A DNA stretch of 64,000 nucleotides from DCFW01 sp963790715 (GCA_963790715.1 CAWBPN010000010.1:412453-476452), one strand, 5' to 3'; shown: positions 7,350 through 17,440, counted from the stretch's first letter. The notes: a model not told the origin generated them from the letters alone. Translations and numbers: made by a program.

Positions 7350-8375
7350 ATGATAACCGAATTAGAATCTTTTTTAGATAATGTAATTGTGCAGAAGTAT
7401 AAATATATACCGAATGATATAATGAATGGGAAAGCTGGTCTTGCCATATATTATGCTTCTATCGGAACTTACAAAGATAAAAATAAGCTTTATAATAGAT
7501 GTGTTAATGATGTATTGACAGGAATACCGGATGATACACCTATATCTTTTGAAAATGGGTTATTAGGCATATGCATAAGTATAGAATGTATTTTGTCAAA
7601 TTATAAAAATGGGAATGCTGATTATGTATTAAGTGATTTAGATAGTAAAATATATAAAGAATTTAGTTTAGGCATTGCTAAAAATGGAGAAACGTTAGAC
7701 CAATTTATTGAAGTTGTTTTCTATATCTCTATTCGTTTGAAATACAGTATGAAAAATAGAAGACAAAGGAGCTTGTTTATGAAAATATCAATGTATTGGA
7801 TTGAAAATATATATTCAAGGTTATCTCTTGGTTTTTTTAAAGAACCTATACCATTTAAAATTAATCAGCCTTTTTTGTTATTTGTCGATAGCTTAATACG
7901 TTTTTATAACCTTTCTATATATAAAAATAGGATTGTGCATATACTGAATGAAATGGCATATAATGCGTTGCCAAATATTCCATGTTTGCATGCCAACAGG
8001 TTAGCATTGCTTTATGTAGTGAAAAAAGCTTGTGTATCTATTCCGGAACTGTCTGAACAATGGCATGAAAGTGCATCTATTTTGTCACAAAACATTTCAA
8101 TAGACAAAATATTGAACAATGAAATTCAAAATCGACAAATATACTTTCTGGATGGCCTTTCCGGAGTTTATTTACTGATGATTGGTTGCAATAGATTATT
8201 TGGATATAACTATTTTAACGTAAATAAAGATTTGTATTTTAGGCGAGTTATGGATTCAGACACAACTAAAAAATTAAAAAAAGAATTTTCATTAGCAAGT
8301 ATAGGGTTAAACGGCTATTGGGGAATTTACCTTTTATATAAATATATGAATAAAAATGAATATAGCACTAAATAA
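7350..8375 (+). CDS. LanC-like protein lacking recognisable zinc ligands
   Basis: The 341-residue product carries the repeated glycine motifs of the LanC-type alpha/alpha toroid: GKAGLAIYY near the N-terminus, FENGLLGICISIE, FLDGLSGVYLLMI and GLNGYWGIYLLYKY near the C-terminus. The zinc-binding residues of lanthionine cyclases (the CHG motif and paired Cys/His) are not evident; the only near match is IPCLHAN. No LanB or LanM dehydratase is in the window. It is therefore more likely a scaffold or non-cyclase modification partner than a lanthionine synthase. The ATG at 7350 is preferred over an upstream in-frame TTG at 7329. It ends 3 bp before the exporter gene, indicating co-transcription. 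Confidence 0.7.
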   Translation: MITELESFLDNVIVQKYKYIPNDIMNGKAGLAIYYASIGTYKDKNKLYNRCVNDVLTGIPDDTPISFENGLLGICISIECILSNYKNGNADYVLSDLDSKIYKEFSLGIAKNGETLDQFIEVVFYISIRLKYSMKNRRQRSLFMKISMYWIENIYSRLSLGFFKEPIPFKINQPFLLFVDSLIRFYNLSIYKNRIVHILNEMAYNALPNIPCLHANRLALLYVVKKACVSIPELSEQWHESASILSQNISIDKILNNEIQNRQIYFLDGLSGVYLLMIGCNRLFGYNYFNVNKDLYFRRVMDSDTTKKLKKEFSLASIGLNGYWGIYLLYKYMNKNEYSTK

Positions 8376-8378
8376 AAA

Positions 8379-10574
8379 ATGAGTAGTTTCCCTCATTATA
8401 ATCAATTAGATTCCATGGATTGCGGCCCTGCATCGCTGCGCATGATAGCTAAATACTACGGAAAGTCATATTCTTTACAAACTTTACGTACAAGAAGTTT
8501 CATTACGCGTGAAGGGGTCTCAATGCTTGGAATTAGTGATGCTGCGGAATATATAGGTTTTCGGACGATAGGAGTGAGAATATCTTTCGAACAATTGGCT
8601 CATGAAGCGTTATTGCCATGTATATTGCATTGGAATCAAAATCATTTCGTCGTATGCTATAAAATACATACTTATAAGAATGGGAATGCCGATATTTATA
8701 TTGCCGATCCTGCATCTAGAAAACTGAAGTACAATAAAAACGATTTTCTAAAATGCTGGTTAAGTACGAAAAAAGACTCGGTAAGCAGTGGGTTAGCATT
8801 ACTTTTAGAACCCAGTCCAAGTTTTGGTGAAGTCAAAGATGAAAAAATAACGACAAAAAAGGATTTTGCTTATTTTGCCCGTTATCTTTTACCTTATAAA
8901 AGTCAATTCGTCCAATTAATAATAGGAATGTTAGTGGGTAGTGGCCTGCAAATGATTTTCCCATTCTTGACTCAATCGTTAGTAGATGTAGGTATTAGAG
9001 ATTGTAATATAGGATTTGTTACAATAATATTAATTACTCAATTATGTCTTTTTGCAGCACAACTTTGTGTCGGTTTTATAAGAAGTTGGATAATGCTTCA
9101 CATTAATGCCCGTATTGATATTTCATTGATTTCCGATTTCCTGATGAAACTGATGAAACTTCCGCTACATTATTTCGACACAAAAATGACAGGAGATATT
9201 ATGCAACGTATTGGAGACCATGGACGTATAAAATCTTTTCTAATGGGTTCATCTATAAATATAATCTTTTCCATTTTTAATTTCTTTTTATTTGCCGGGA
9301 TTTTAGGTTACTACAATATAACGATCTTGGCAATTTTTTTATTCGGCAACACGCTTTATGTACTATGGATTTTGGCATTTATGAAATATCGTAGGATATT
9401 GGATATTAAAAGATTTAATCAATCGGCCGGTGAACAAAGTAAAATCATCGAACTAATACAAGGCATGCAGGAGATAAAACTTAATAACTGTGAGAAACAG
9501 AAAAGATGGGAATGGGAACGCATTCAGGTAAAATTATTTAAAATCAGTATTAAAGGATTGTCTCTTGGACAAATTCAACAGATAGGTTCAGTTTTCTTTA
9601 CGGAGACAACAAACATTATTATTTCTTTTTTAGCTGCCAAAGCCGTTATCAGCGGACACATGACATTAGGAATGATGATGTCACTTACATATATTATTGG
9701 ACAGGTATCGGCTCCTATCGGTGATTTTATCGGTTTTGCCCAATCTTTTCAAGACGCAAAAATTAGCTTGGAACGATTGAATGAAGTGCATCGACGAAGA
9801 GATGAAGAGCAAAATATAACATCAAAATTATCTTTATTACCTGAACGAAAAGACGTTTCTGTAAATCATGTCTTTTTTAGTTACAGTGGTGCCAATAGAG
9901 ACTATGCCTTAGAAGACTTAAGCCTCGTAATTCCTGAACATAAGGTTACAGCTATAGTTGGTGCAAGCGGCAGCGGAAAAACCACATTAGTAAAATTGCT
10001 ACAAGGATTTTATAAACCTAACAAAGGAAATATCAAAATCGGTGAAACACCTATATTACTGATTAACCCACACCTGTGGAGAAGTAAAACAGGATCGGTA
10101 ATGCAAGAAAGTTATATATTTTCCGACACAATAGCAAAAAATATTGCTATTAGTACGGATGAAGTTGACTTAGAACGTTTAAGAAACGCCGTAAAAGTAG
10201 CTAACATACAAGATTTTATTAATTCATTACCTATGGGGTATGATACTAAAATCGGGATGGAAGGGAGTGGCGTAAGTCAAGGTCAACGACAACGAATTTT
10301 GATAGCGAGAGCTGTTTACAAGAATCCAGAATTTATTTTCTTGGATGAAGCCACTAATTCATTAGACGCAAACAACGAAAAAATTATTATGGAAAACTTA
10401 CATGATTTTTATAAAGGTAGGACAGTATTAATTGTAGCACATAGGCTGAGTACCGTAAAAGATGCGGATAACATAATAGTATTGGGAAATGGGCATGTTT
10501 TAGAAGAAGGAACTCATCATGAATTAACGGAAAAGAGAGGTGCATATTATACTCTGGTAAAAAATCAATTGTAA
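8379..10574 (+). CDS. Peptidase-containing ABC exporter (C39 peptidase, membrane and ATPase domains)
   Basis: The 731-residue product has the PCAT layout. The N-terminal C39 peptidase has oxyanion Gln9, catalytic Cys15 in DSMDCGPASL, His89 in NQNHFVV and Asp110 in IADP, so it should be active and cut after GG leaders. Six membrane spans follow (about residues 165-440), then the ABC ATPase with Walker A GASGSGKTT near 528, signature SGVSQGQRQR near 628, Walker B FLDEATN near 655 and switch His in AHRLS. It cleaves the leader in the cytoplasm and exports the mature peptide with HlyD and TolC partners encoded next. It starts 3 bp after the LanC-like gene. Confidence 0.95.
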   Translation: MSSFPHYNQLDSMDCGPASLRMIAKYYGKSYSLQTLRTRSFITREGVSMLGISDAAEYIGFRTIGVRISFEQLAHEALLPCILHWNQNHFVVCYKIHTYKNGNADIYIADPASRKLKYNKNDFLKCWLSTKKDSVSSGLALLLEPSPSFGEVKDEKITTKKDFAYFARYLLPYKSQFVQLIIGMLVGSGLQMIFPFLTQSLVDVGIRDCNIGFVTIILITQLCLFAAQLCVGFIRSWIMLHINARIDISLISDFLMKLMKLPLHYFDTKMTGDIMQRIGDHGRIKSFLMGSSINIIFSIFNFFLFAGILGYYNITILAIFLFGNTLYVLWILAFMKYRRILDIKRFNQSAGEQSKIIELIQGMQEIKLNNCEKQKRWEWERIQVKLFKISIKGLSLGQIQQIGSVFFTETTNIIISFLAAKAVISGHMTLGMMMSLTYIIGQVSAPIGDFIGFAQSFQDAKISLERLNEVHRRRDEEQNITSKLSLLPERKDVSVNHVFFSYSGANRDYALEDLSLVIPEHKVTAIVGASGSGKTTLVKLLQGFYKPNKGNIKIGETPILLINPHLWRSKTGSVMQESYIFSDTIAKNIAISTDEVDLERLRNAVKVANIQDFINSLPMGYDTKIGMEGSGVSQGQRQRILIARAVYKNPEFIFLDEATNSLDANNEKIIMENLHDFYKGRTVLIVAHRLSTVKDADNIIVLGNGHVLEEGTHHELTEKRGAYYTLVKNQL

Positions 10575-10600
10575 TTGGGAAAATAAACATATCAGTTGGC

Positions 10601-11920
10601 ATGAACGAGAATAAAAAGAATATTAATGAACAAATAGAATTGCGAAGCGAGGAAGTGCAGGATATAATGGGGCAAATTCCTCCTTGGATTTTAAGATGGG
10701 GTATTACTTTAATTTTTATTCTTCTTGCTATTTTTTTTGTCGGCAGTTATTTTTTTAAATACCCTGATGCATTAACTGCTGAAGTTACATTGACAACCGC
10801 GTCTCCTCCGGTTGAACTTTATACCCGTTCCACCGGTAAATTAGAATTTATTTCTGTAACAAATAAACAACATGTTAATGCAGGGGCTATTCTTGCCGTA
10901 ATTGATAATACAGCAAATTTTTCTGATGTGGAACTTTTTAATTATCTGTTTTCAAAATGGGAAAGAGGTGAAATTTCTGCATGTGAATTTAATAACATTA
11001 TTAGTAGAAGAAACTGGCAATTAGGAGATTTACAAGTTCCATTTGGAGATTTTTGTAAGAGTATAAAAGATTATATCCTTTATCAAGAATTTAATTATTA
11101 TCCGAAAAAAATTGCTCTTAAAGCAAAACAAGACAAAAAACAACATGAAATGGATTTTCGCCAACGTATCGGAATGGAAATGAATAAAAGGCAAGCTCTG
11201 ATAGCAGGACATATATACCATAGAGATTCACTTTTATATATAAAAAGGATAAATACCGGAGAAGAATATGACAGAGCCTTGCAAACATATTTGCAAAGTC
11301 GTCAAACTATAGTAAATGACACTAACTCTCAAAAACAAATGGAAATGCGACATCTACAAGATCAGGAAACATTGTTGGATTTGAAGCAGCAATATAAAGA
11401 GACACATGAGCAATGCGTTTTAGCTCTTAGCAACTCTGCTAATCAATTAGATGCTCAAATAAAAATATGGGAACGTAATTATGTCGTTAAAAGCCCTATT
11501 TCAGGGTATGTTAATTTAATGAGCGTATGGAGTTCCAATCAAAGTGTAACAGCAGGTGACTTGATATTTATAGTTATTCCAGAACATTCAAATGCCACAA
11601 TAGGTAGAGCCAAATTGCCAGCTACAGGTGCAGGGAAAGTAAAAATAGGACAATCTGTTGATGTGCGAATAAATAACTATCCTGATCAGGAATTCGGTTT
11701 TTTATCGGGAAAAGTCAATAATATATCTGAAATTCCTGACAAAGACGGGAATTATTTTATAGAAATTACTTTTCCTAATGGATTAATCACAAACTATGGC
11801 AAAAGATTACCTCCATCAAAACAAATGTCAGGAACAGCACAAATAATTATTCGTGACATAAGATTACTGGAACGTTTCATTCAACCATTGGAAAAGGTGA
11901 TAAAAGATAGTGAACAATGA
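10601..11920 (+). CDS. HlyD-family membrane-fusion (periplasmic adaptor) protein
   Basis: The 439-residue protein has a short cytoplasmic N-terminus, one membrane span (about residues 34-52) and then a biotinyl-lipoyl-like half motif (STGKLEFISVTNKQHVNAGAIL). A long helical hairpin rich in Gln, Lys and Glu (about 155-285) follows, then the second half-motif YVVKSPISGYVNLMSVW and a beta-barrel region. This is the adaptor that joins the C39 exporter to an outer-membrane channel. Its stop codon overlaps the start of the TolC-like gene (ATGA), so the two are translationally coupled. Confidence 0.93.
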   Translation: MNENKKNINEQIELRSEEVQDIMGQIPPWILRWGITLIFILLAIFFVGSYFFKYPDALTAEVTLTTASPPVELYTRSTGKLEFISVTNKQHVNAGAILAVIDNTANFSDVELFNYLFSKWERGEISACEFNNIISRRNWQLGDLQVPFGDFCKSIKDYILYQEFNYYPKKIALKAKQDKKQHEMDFRQRIGMEMNKRQALIAGHIYHRDSLLYIKRINTGEEYDRALQTYLQSRQTIVNDTNSQKQMEMRHLQDQETLLDLKQQYKETHEQCVLALSNSANQLDAQIKIWERNYVVKSPISGYVNLMSVWSSNQSVTAGDLIFIVIPEHSNATIGRAKLPATGAGKVKIGQSVDVRINNYPDQEFGFLSGKVNNISEIPDKDGNYFIEITFPNGLITNYGKRLPPSKQMSGTAQIIIRDIRLLERFIQPLEKVIKDSEQ

Positions 11921-13407
11921 AATATTTACGCTATATCATATCTATACTTTTGCCCGGCATATGTCTTTCCACTACCACGGCTCAAATAGTATTAGACTTA
12001 CCATCAGTACTCCGCATTGCTAATGACAGTTCATTGGAAGCCATGCAATTTAAAAGTTCTTATTTATCTGATTATTGGGAATATCGTAATTATAAAGCTA
12101 AAAGATTACCTTCATTAACATTGACAATGACTCCATTACAATATAATCGCGATATTGTTGAACGATATATTTCAGAATCAAACCAAGATGAATATAGAGC
12201 ACAGCAATCTTTATATTCTAATGGAACCTTTACTATAAGTCAGAACATTGATTTTACAGGAGGCAATTTATATGCAAATTCTAATTTGAGTTTTCTAAAA
12301 AACACAGGAGAATCCACATATAATCAATATACCAGTGTGCCAATTAAAATAGGATATTCACAAAGTCTTATCGGCTATAATGCTTTTAAATGGGATAAAA
12401 GAATAGAACCTCTTAAGATTCAAAAATCCCAAAGAGAATTCCTATATAATAAAGAAGGTATATGTGTAACAGCAACAACATATTTCTTTAATTTGGCTTT
12501 AGCTCAAGAAGAAGAAAAATTGGCTCAAAGAAATAAATTGGTATGTGACACTTTGTTATCAAGAGGAACAGAATTATCAAAGTTGAATGCCTTATCAAAA
12601 GCAGATTTATTGACATTACAGTTGCAACTAATAGAATCACAAAATGCGTATATCTCAGCAAAAAATAATACAAATAAAGCAATGTTTGCTTTAGCTTCAT
12701 TTTTAAGGTTACCTAACGATACAAAAATAAGTCTTTGCCTTCCAAAGAATATGTGCTTAAAATTAATAGATAAAGATCTTGCCATACAAAATTGTAGAAA
12801 TAATAACCCTACTTATTTGGAAGAGAGACAAAAAGTTTTAGAAGCGCAACAAACATTGGATAAAGCACATAAAGAAAGATATTTTGAAGCTAATATGGAT
12901 ATGAGTGTCGGATTTAATCAATATGCAGATCAATTTTCCGGAGTTTTCAAGAATTTGATGCGACAAGATATGATTTCTTTTGGATTAACAATACCATTAG
13001 TAGATTGGGGCATTCGAAAGGGTTCATATAATTTGGCAAAAAGTTCCTTAGCAGAGACACAAACAGAAGCCAATCAGAAAGTTTTAAGTGTTGAAGAAGA
13101 TGTGTATTCTACAGTAAACGATTTTAATGTTCAACAAAATATAGTGAATACAGCGTATAAAGCCATACAACTATCAAAAATGGTTTATTCTGAAGCATTG
13201 GAGCGTTTTACTTTAGGACGTGATGATATTAAAAAATTAATAGATACTTTTAGTAATTGTCAGGAAGCAGAAGAAAAATATATTGAAGCTCTCCAGAATT
13301 ATTGGCTCAATTATTATAAATTGTGCCAGTTGACTCTGTATGATTATCAAAAAGATACACCTTTAGATGATCTACCATCATTTGATCATAAATATAAGTT
13401 TCAGTAA
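11917..13407 (+). CDS. TolC-family outer-membrane efflux protein
   Basis: The 496-residue protein has a signal peptide ending about TTTAQ. Two internally related helical repeats are typical of the outer-membrane efflux protein family, with YSQSLIGYNAFKW and FGLTIPLVDWGIRKG at matching barrel-strand positions. It completes a tripartite type I secretion path with the ABC and HlyD genes immediately upstream. No membrane-protein gene for another exporter is near, so it is dedicated to this system. A new promoter lies beyond its stop, so it is the last gene of the export unit. Confidence 0.93.
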   Translation: MKYLRYIISILLPGICLSTTTAQIVLDLPSVLRIANDSSLEAMQFKSSYLSDYWEYRNYKAKRLPSLTLTMTPLQYNRDIVERYISESNQDEYRAQQSLYSNGTFTISQNIDFTGGNLYANSNLSFLKNTGESTYNQYTSVPIKIGYSQSLIGYNAFKWDKRIEPLKIQKSQREFLYNKEGICVTATTYFFNLALAQEEEKLAQRNKLVCDTLLSRGTELSKLNALSKADLLTLQLQLIESQNAYISAKNNTNKAMFALASFLRLPNDTKISLCLPKNMCLKLIDKDLAIQNCRNNNPTYLEERQKVLEAQQTLDKAHKERYFEANMDMSVGFNQYADQFSGVFKNLMRQDMISFGLTIPLVDWGIRKGSYNLAKSSLAETQTEANQKVLSVEEDVYSTVNDFNVQQNIVNTAYKAIQLSKMVYSEALERFTLGRDDIKKLIDTFSNCQEAEEKYIEALQNYWLNYYKLCQLTLYDYQKDTPLDDLPSFDHKYKFQ

Positions 13408-13453
13408 AACAATACCATGCAAAAAGATGTTGATAATATATCCTCCATTATTA

Positions 13454-13484
13454 TTTGAATTTTTAATAATATAAACTATATTTG
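13454..13484 (+). promoter_or_regulatory. Bacteroidota-type promoter for the M16 peptidase gene
   Basis: TTTG at 13454-13457 and TATATTTG at 13477-13484 are 19 bases apart, matching the TTTG / TAnnTTTG pattern. The start codon follows 63 bases later. Confidence 0.7.
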
Positions 13485-13547
13485 TGATGTTATACAAAAT
13501 CCAGTGATCGACTATAATTACATAAAATCTAAAATATATTTTTATTT

Positions 13548-16460
13548 ATGAGAAAAAGATTTTTATCGGTAGGACTGATATTGTTTTTTGCAATAAGTTC
13601 CTTCACGTTTGCCGGAGTTCTTCCGACTTATCAGACGGTGCCGAACGACCCGATGCATTCGAGAATCTACACACTGTCAAACGGATTGAAAGTTTATCTT
13701 TCTGTAAACAAACTGCAACCGCGTATACAAACGTATGTGGCTGTGCATGTTGGGAGCAAAAACGACCCGGCTGAAACTACCGGACTGTCACACTATTTGG
13801 AGCACTTGCTCTTTAAAGGTACTACGCATTTCGGTACCTCCAACTATGAGGCTGAAAAACCTCTGCTTGACCAAATACGACAACTTTACGAAGTATACCG
13901 CCACATAACAGATACTCTTCAACGTAAAACCATCTATCACCAAATAGACAGCGTTTCGCATGAAGCCTCAAAATACTTTATTGCCAACGAATACGACAAA
14001 CTAATGACGAGCATCGGCTCACAAGGTACTAATGCCTTCACTACTGAAGATTGCACCGTATATCGGGAGAATATTCCAAGCAATGAGGTGGAAAATTGGG
14101 CAAAGATTGAAGCCGAACGTTTCAATGATGCTATAATTCGTGGATTCCACACCGAGCTTGAGGCTGTCTACGAAGAATACAATCTTGATCTGACACAGGA
14201 CATTCGGAAAGTGCTGGATTCAATGAACCATGGTTTATTCCCCAACCATCCTTACGGTCAACAAACAGTTATAGGTACTCAGGAGCATCTGAAGAATCCT
14301 TCAATCGTCAACATCGACAAGCATTTCCACACATATTATGTTGCTAATAACATGGCTATTTGTATGTCCGGCGACTTCAACCCTGATAAGGTAATCACTA
14401 TCATAGAAAAATACTTCAGCATACTGAAGCCGAATCCTTCGCTGCCTAAATTGCAAATAAAACCTGAACCGCCTATCAACTCACCCATAATAGAAAAGGT
14501 ATATGGCCCGCAAGCCGCACAACTGGCTTTAGGATGGAGATTTCCCGCAGAACATTCTGCCACTTGTGATACATTGCAAGTCGCTGATATGGTTCTGGCT
14601 AACGGACACGCAGGCTTGATAGACGAAGACATTACGCAAAAACAAAAGATGTTGAGTGCTAACTCAGGTCCCGATATGATGGGTGATTATTCGGTATATC
14701 TTATGCTTGGCACGCCAAAACAGGGACAAACGCTTGACGATGTGAAATCACTATTCCTACAGGAAGTTGACAAGCTGAAAAAAGGCGAATTCAGTGAAGA
14801 ACTGCTCAAAGGCTCTATTAACCAATTCAAGCTGAATCGGATGGAGATATTGGAAAATAATGATGATCGTGCAAACATGTTTGTTGAAGCGTTCACAAAA
14901 GATATTCCCTGGGCTGATGAAGTGACAAAGATTGACCGCTTCTCAAAAATAACAAAGGCTGATGTGGTGGCTTTTGCCAACCGTCACTTTGGCAATAACT
15001 ATGTGGCTGTGTATAAGGAGACCGGAAATGATCCAAACGAAAAGAAGATAGACAAACCTGCCATCTCCCCTATCTTAACCAACAGAGACAAGTCAAGCCA
15101 ATTCTTGAGTGACATTAAGTCAAGCATCGTAAAACCTATCGAACCGGTATTTATCGATTATCAGAAAGATATGTCGCAAACAAAGACCCAAAACGGCATT
15201 CAACTGCTATACAAAAAGAATACGATCAACGATATTTTTTCAATAGTTTACCTGCTTGACCGCGGTAGCAACAACGATAAATATCTGAATTTTGCAGCCG
15301 GTTATCTCAACCTGCTCGGTACGGCAAAGATGTCAAACGCCGAATTTAATAAAAAAATGTACAATTTAGGATGTTCATTCAACGTAAGTGCATCAAATGA
15401 ACAGACATATATATCAATAAGCGGACTAAGTGAAAACATTAAGCCGGCCATGAAACTGGTGGAAGACTTATTGGCACATGCCGTCGCTGACAAAGCTACA
15501 TATAGCACTTATGTTCAAAACAGCATAAAAGGACGTTCCGACGACAAACTCGACCAAGATTACAACTTCTCCAAGTTGGTTAATTATGTAACTTACGGAG
15601 GACAAGAGCAGAAAAATACATTATCGAATGAAGAAATGCAACAGCTCAATCCACAAGTACTGATTGACAAAATACATCGTCTGTTCACATACAGGCACCG
15701 CATACTTTATTACGGACCTGCTACCGAAGCAGCTACCGTTCAGATTATCAATCAACTTCATCAAGTACCGAACGTTCTGAAGGCTTTGCCCAAAGAAATA
15801 GTGTATGATAAAGTGCCTACTACGAATAATAAAGTATACATCGCTCCATACGATGCCAAAAACATATATGTAGATAAGATTTCAGTATCAAATGTTAGTC
15901 GTTTCTCCACAGAGACCGAGCCATCCAGAATATTATACAATTCATATTTCGGTGGTTCGATGAACAGTATAGTTTTTCAAGAGCTACGCGAATCGCGTGC
16001 TTTGGCATACGATGCGGAAGCTAACTACAGGGCAGGCAGTCACAAGAACGAGCCGTATTCAATGAACGCCATCATCATCACCCAAAACGACAAGGCAAAA
16101 GATGCATTGGCCGCATATCAGGATATTCTTGACAACATGCCTTTGACACAAGCGAATTTCGATTTTGCGAAACAGAACATCATATCACGCCTTCGCACCA
16201 ACCGTACAATCGGCATGAACGTTATTTGGAATTATCTGAATGCTCAGAAATTAGGTTTGAACTACGACATCAATAAAGTGATATTCGATAAAGTACAAAA
16301 CATGACTATCAATGATGTAATCAACTTCCAAAAATCGTATGTAAAAGGCCTAAAATACAGTACTGCCATTCTTGGAAACGAGAAAGAACTTGACATGAAC
16401 AGCATTGCCAAATACGGTACTGTCATTCACTTGACGCAAAAAGATATATTCGGATATTGA
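13548..16460 (+). CDS. M16-family zinc metallopeptidase (pitrilysin/insulinase type), two-lobed, exported
   Basis: The 970-residue protein has a signal peptide (cleavage near TFAGV) and the inverted zinc motif HYLEH at residues 82-86. Downstream glutamates in NWAKIEAERF and ELEAVYEEYN probably supply the third zinc ligand. A long insertion after the HxxEH motif (DTLQRKTIYHQID) is typical of large Bacteroidota M16 proteins. The C-terminal half repeats the fold without a zinc site, and carries FGGSMNSIVFQELRESRALAYDA, the usual substrate-binding element. It acts in the periplasm or at the surface on small peptides. A strong terminator follows, so it is probably monocistronic. Base composition is visibly less AT-rich than the peptide island just upstream. 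Confidence 0.92.
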   Translation: MRKRFLSVGLILFFAISSFTFAGVLPTYQTVPNDPMHSRIYTLSNGLKVYLSVNKLQPRIQTYVAVHVGSKNDPAETTGLSHYLEHLLFKGTTHFGTSNYEAEKPLLDQIRQLYEVYRHITDTLQRKTIYHQIDSVSHEASKYFIANEYDKLMTSIGSQGTNAFTTEDCTVYRENIPSNEVENWAKIEAERFNDAIIRGFHTELEAVYEEYNLDLTQDIRKVLDSMNHGLFPNHPYGQQTVIGTQEHLKNPSIVNIDKHFHTYYVANNMAICMSGDFNPDKVITIIEKYFSILKPNPSLPKLQIKPEPPINSPIIEKVYGPQAAQLALGWRFPAEHSATCDTLQVADMVLANGHAGLIDEDITQKQKMLSANSGPDMMGDYSVYLMLGTPKQGQTLDDVKSLFLQEVDKLKKGEFSEELLKGSINQFKLNRMEILENNDDRANMFVEAFTKDIPWADEVTKIDRFSKITKADVVAFANRHFGNNYVAVYKETGNDPNEKKIDKPAISPILTNRDKSSQFLSDIKSSIVKPIEPVFIDYQKDMSQTKTQNGIQLLYKKNTINDIFSIVYLLDRGSNNDKYLNFAAGYLNLLGTAKMSNAEFNKKMYNLGCSFNVSASNEQTYISISGLSENIKPAMKLVEDLLAHAVADKATYSTYVQNSIKGRSDDKLDQDYNFSKLVNYVTYGGQEQKNTLSNEEMQQLNPQVLIDKIHRLFTYRHRILYYGPATEAATVQIINQLHQVPNVLKALPKEIVYDKVPTTNNKVYIAPYDAKNIYVDKISVSNVSRFSTETEPSRILYNSYFGGSMNSIVFQELRESRALAYDAEANYRAGSHKNEPYSMNAIIITQNDKAKDALAAYQDILDNMPLTQANFDFAKQNIISRLRTNRTIGMNVIWNYLNAQKLGLNYDINKVIFDKVQNMTINDVINFQKSYVKGLKYSTAILGNEKELDMNSIAKYGTVIHLTQKDIFGY

Positions 16461-16492
16461 TATGAATAATTAAATTATATATATTACAAGAA

Positions 16493-16520
16493 GAAAGGTG
16501 TGCATTTCTGCACACCTTTC
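16493..16520 (+). terminator. Rho-independent terminator after the M16 gene
   Basis: GAAAGGTGTGCA and TGCACACCTTTC form a perfect 12-bp stem with a four-base TTTC loop, followed by TTTC. Because this overlaps an in-frame upstream ATG at 16500, the next gene is taken to start at 16548. Confidence 0.8.
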
Positions 16521-16547
16521 TTTCAAACATCAATAAAAAAGAAAAAC

Positions 16548-17432
16548 ATGAAAAAAATAACATTCTTAATTATTTTGTTACTGACATTTGCTTTTGGTGG
16601 AGTTCAGGCAAATGAATATGAAAAAACAGAAACAAGAACGTCTCTCATTACTGTAAAGAGTAAGATAAAAGTATTGTACAAAACGGTGCGACCTGCAATT
16701 AAGGATCACCAAACAATAGCCTTAACTGATACAATGGAGCTATTTACCGGAGGTAATAAGAGTCTTTACCAGGCATGGAATAAAGACCTTAAGGATTCGT
16801 TGCTTGATGCTACCAGAGATAAAGTCTCGTCCGGACAACATAGAGTTACGGTGGTTTATTCGGAATTTCAATTCAAAAAAATCACCAAATCGGATAACTA
16901 CACTAACTGGAATGAAAATTGGGAAACCGAAAATTTGTACAAGGATTATCACAAAAATAAATTCTTTTACGTCGATTACCTTAAAAGACAATGGATGATG
17001 TCAGAAAGAGAAATTCCTGCCCCGAAATGGAATATCGAAACTGAAACGTCAACAGTACTCGGTTATTTATGCCATAAAGCAACAACATCTTTTATGGGGC
17101 GTGATTACGAAGCATGGTTCACTGAAGATATTCCTTTGCAAGACGGTCCATGGTTATTTTCAGGTCTGCCCGGATTGATAATGAAAGTTCAAGACAATGG
17201 TAGCAAACTAAGCTTTGAAGCAGTCGGCATTGAAAAGCTAAAAACGCCCGTAATAAAGAACATATCCGAAAAAAATACGGTTAAAGAGGTTTCCTACAAA
17301 GACTATTACGGATACAAATTGGTAAAATATGATGATGTCAAATATTATTATGTAGGCAGTGACGGCATTATATATTTTTGCTACATTGACAATCCGGTTA
17401 AATTGATTCCGATTGAGCTCGACAAAAAATAA
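16548..17432 (+). CDS. GLPGLI-family exported protein
   Basis: The 294-residue product has a signal peptide (MKKITFLIILLLTF, cleavage near VQANE) and the family signature SGLPGLIMKV about two thirds along, preceded by the typical AWFTEDIPLQDGPW. The family is widespread in Bacteroidota and commonly lies beside TonB-dependent receptor-like proteins, as here, but its biochemical role is not known. The chosen ATG avoids overlap with the terminator and gives a clean signal peptide. The next gene follows after 8 bp, so the two form an operon. Confidence 0.9.
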   Translation: MKKITFLIILLLTFAFGGVQANEYEKTETRTSLITVKSKIKVLYKTVRPAIKDHQTIALTDTMELFTGGNKSLYQAWNKDLKDSLLDATRDKVSSGQHRVTVVYSEFQFKKITKSDNYTNWNENWETENLYKDYHKNKFFYVDYLKRQWMMSEREIPAPKWNIETETSTVLGYLCHKATTSFMGRDYEAWFTEDIPLQDGPWLFSGLPGLIMKVQDNGSKLSFEAVGIEKLKTPVIKNISEKNTVKEVSYKDYYGYKLVKYDDVKYYYVGSDGIIYFCYIDNPVKLIPIELDKK

Positions 17433-17440
17433 AGATTATA

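Noticed and set aside
7350..8375. Calling the island a lanthipeptide cluster
   Set aside because: No LanB or LanM dehydratase is present and the LanC-like protein shows no zinc ligands; the cysteines are better explained by disulfides.
16500..16547. Upstream ATG for the GLPGLI protein
   Set aside because: It lies in the terminator of the preceding gene and would put a non-hydrophobic stretch before the signal peptide.
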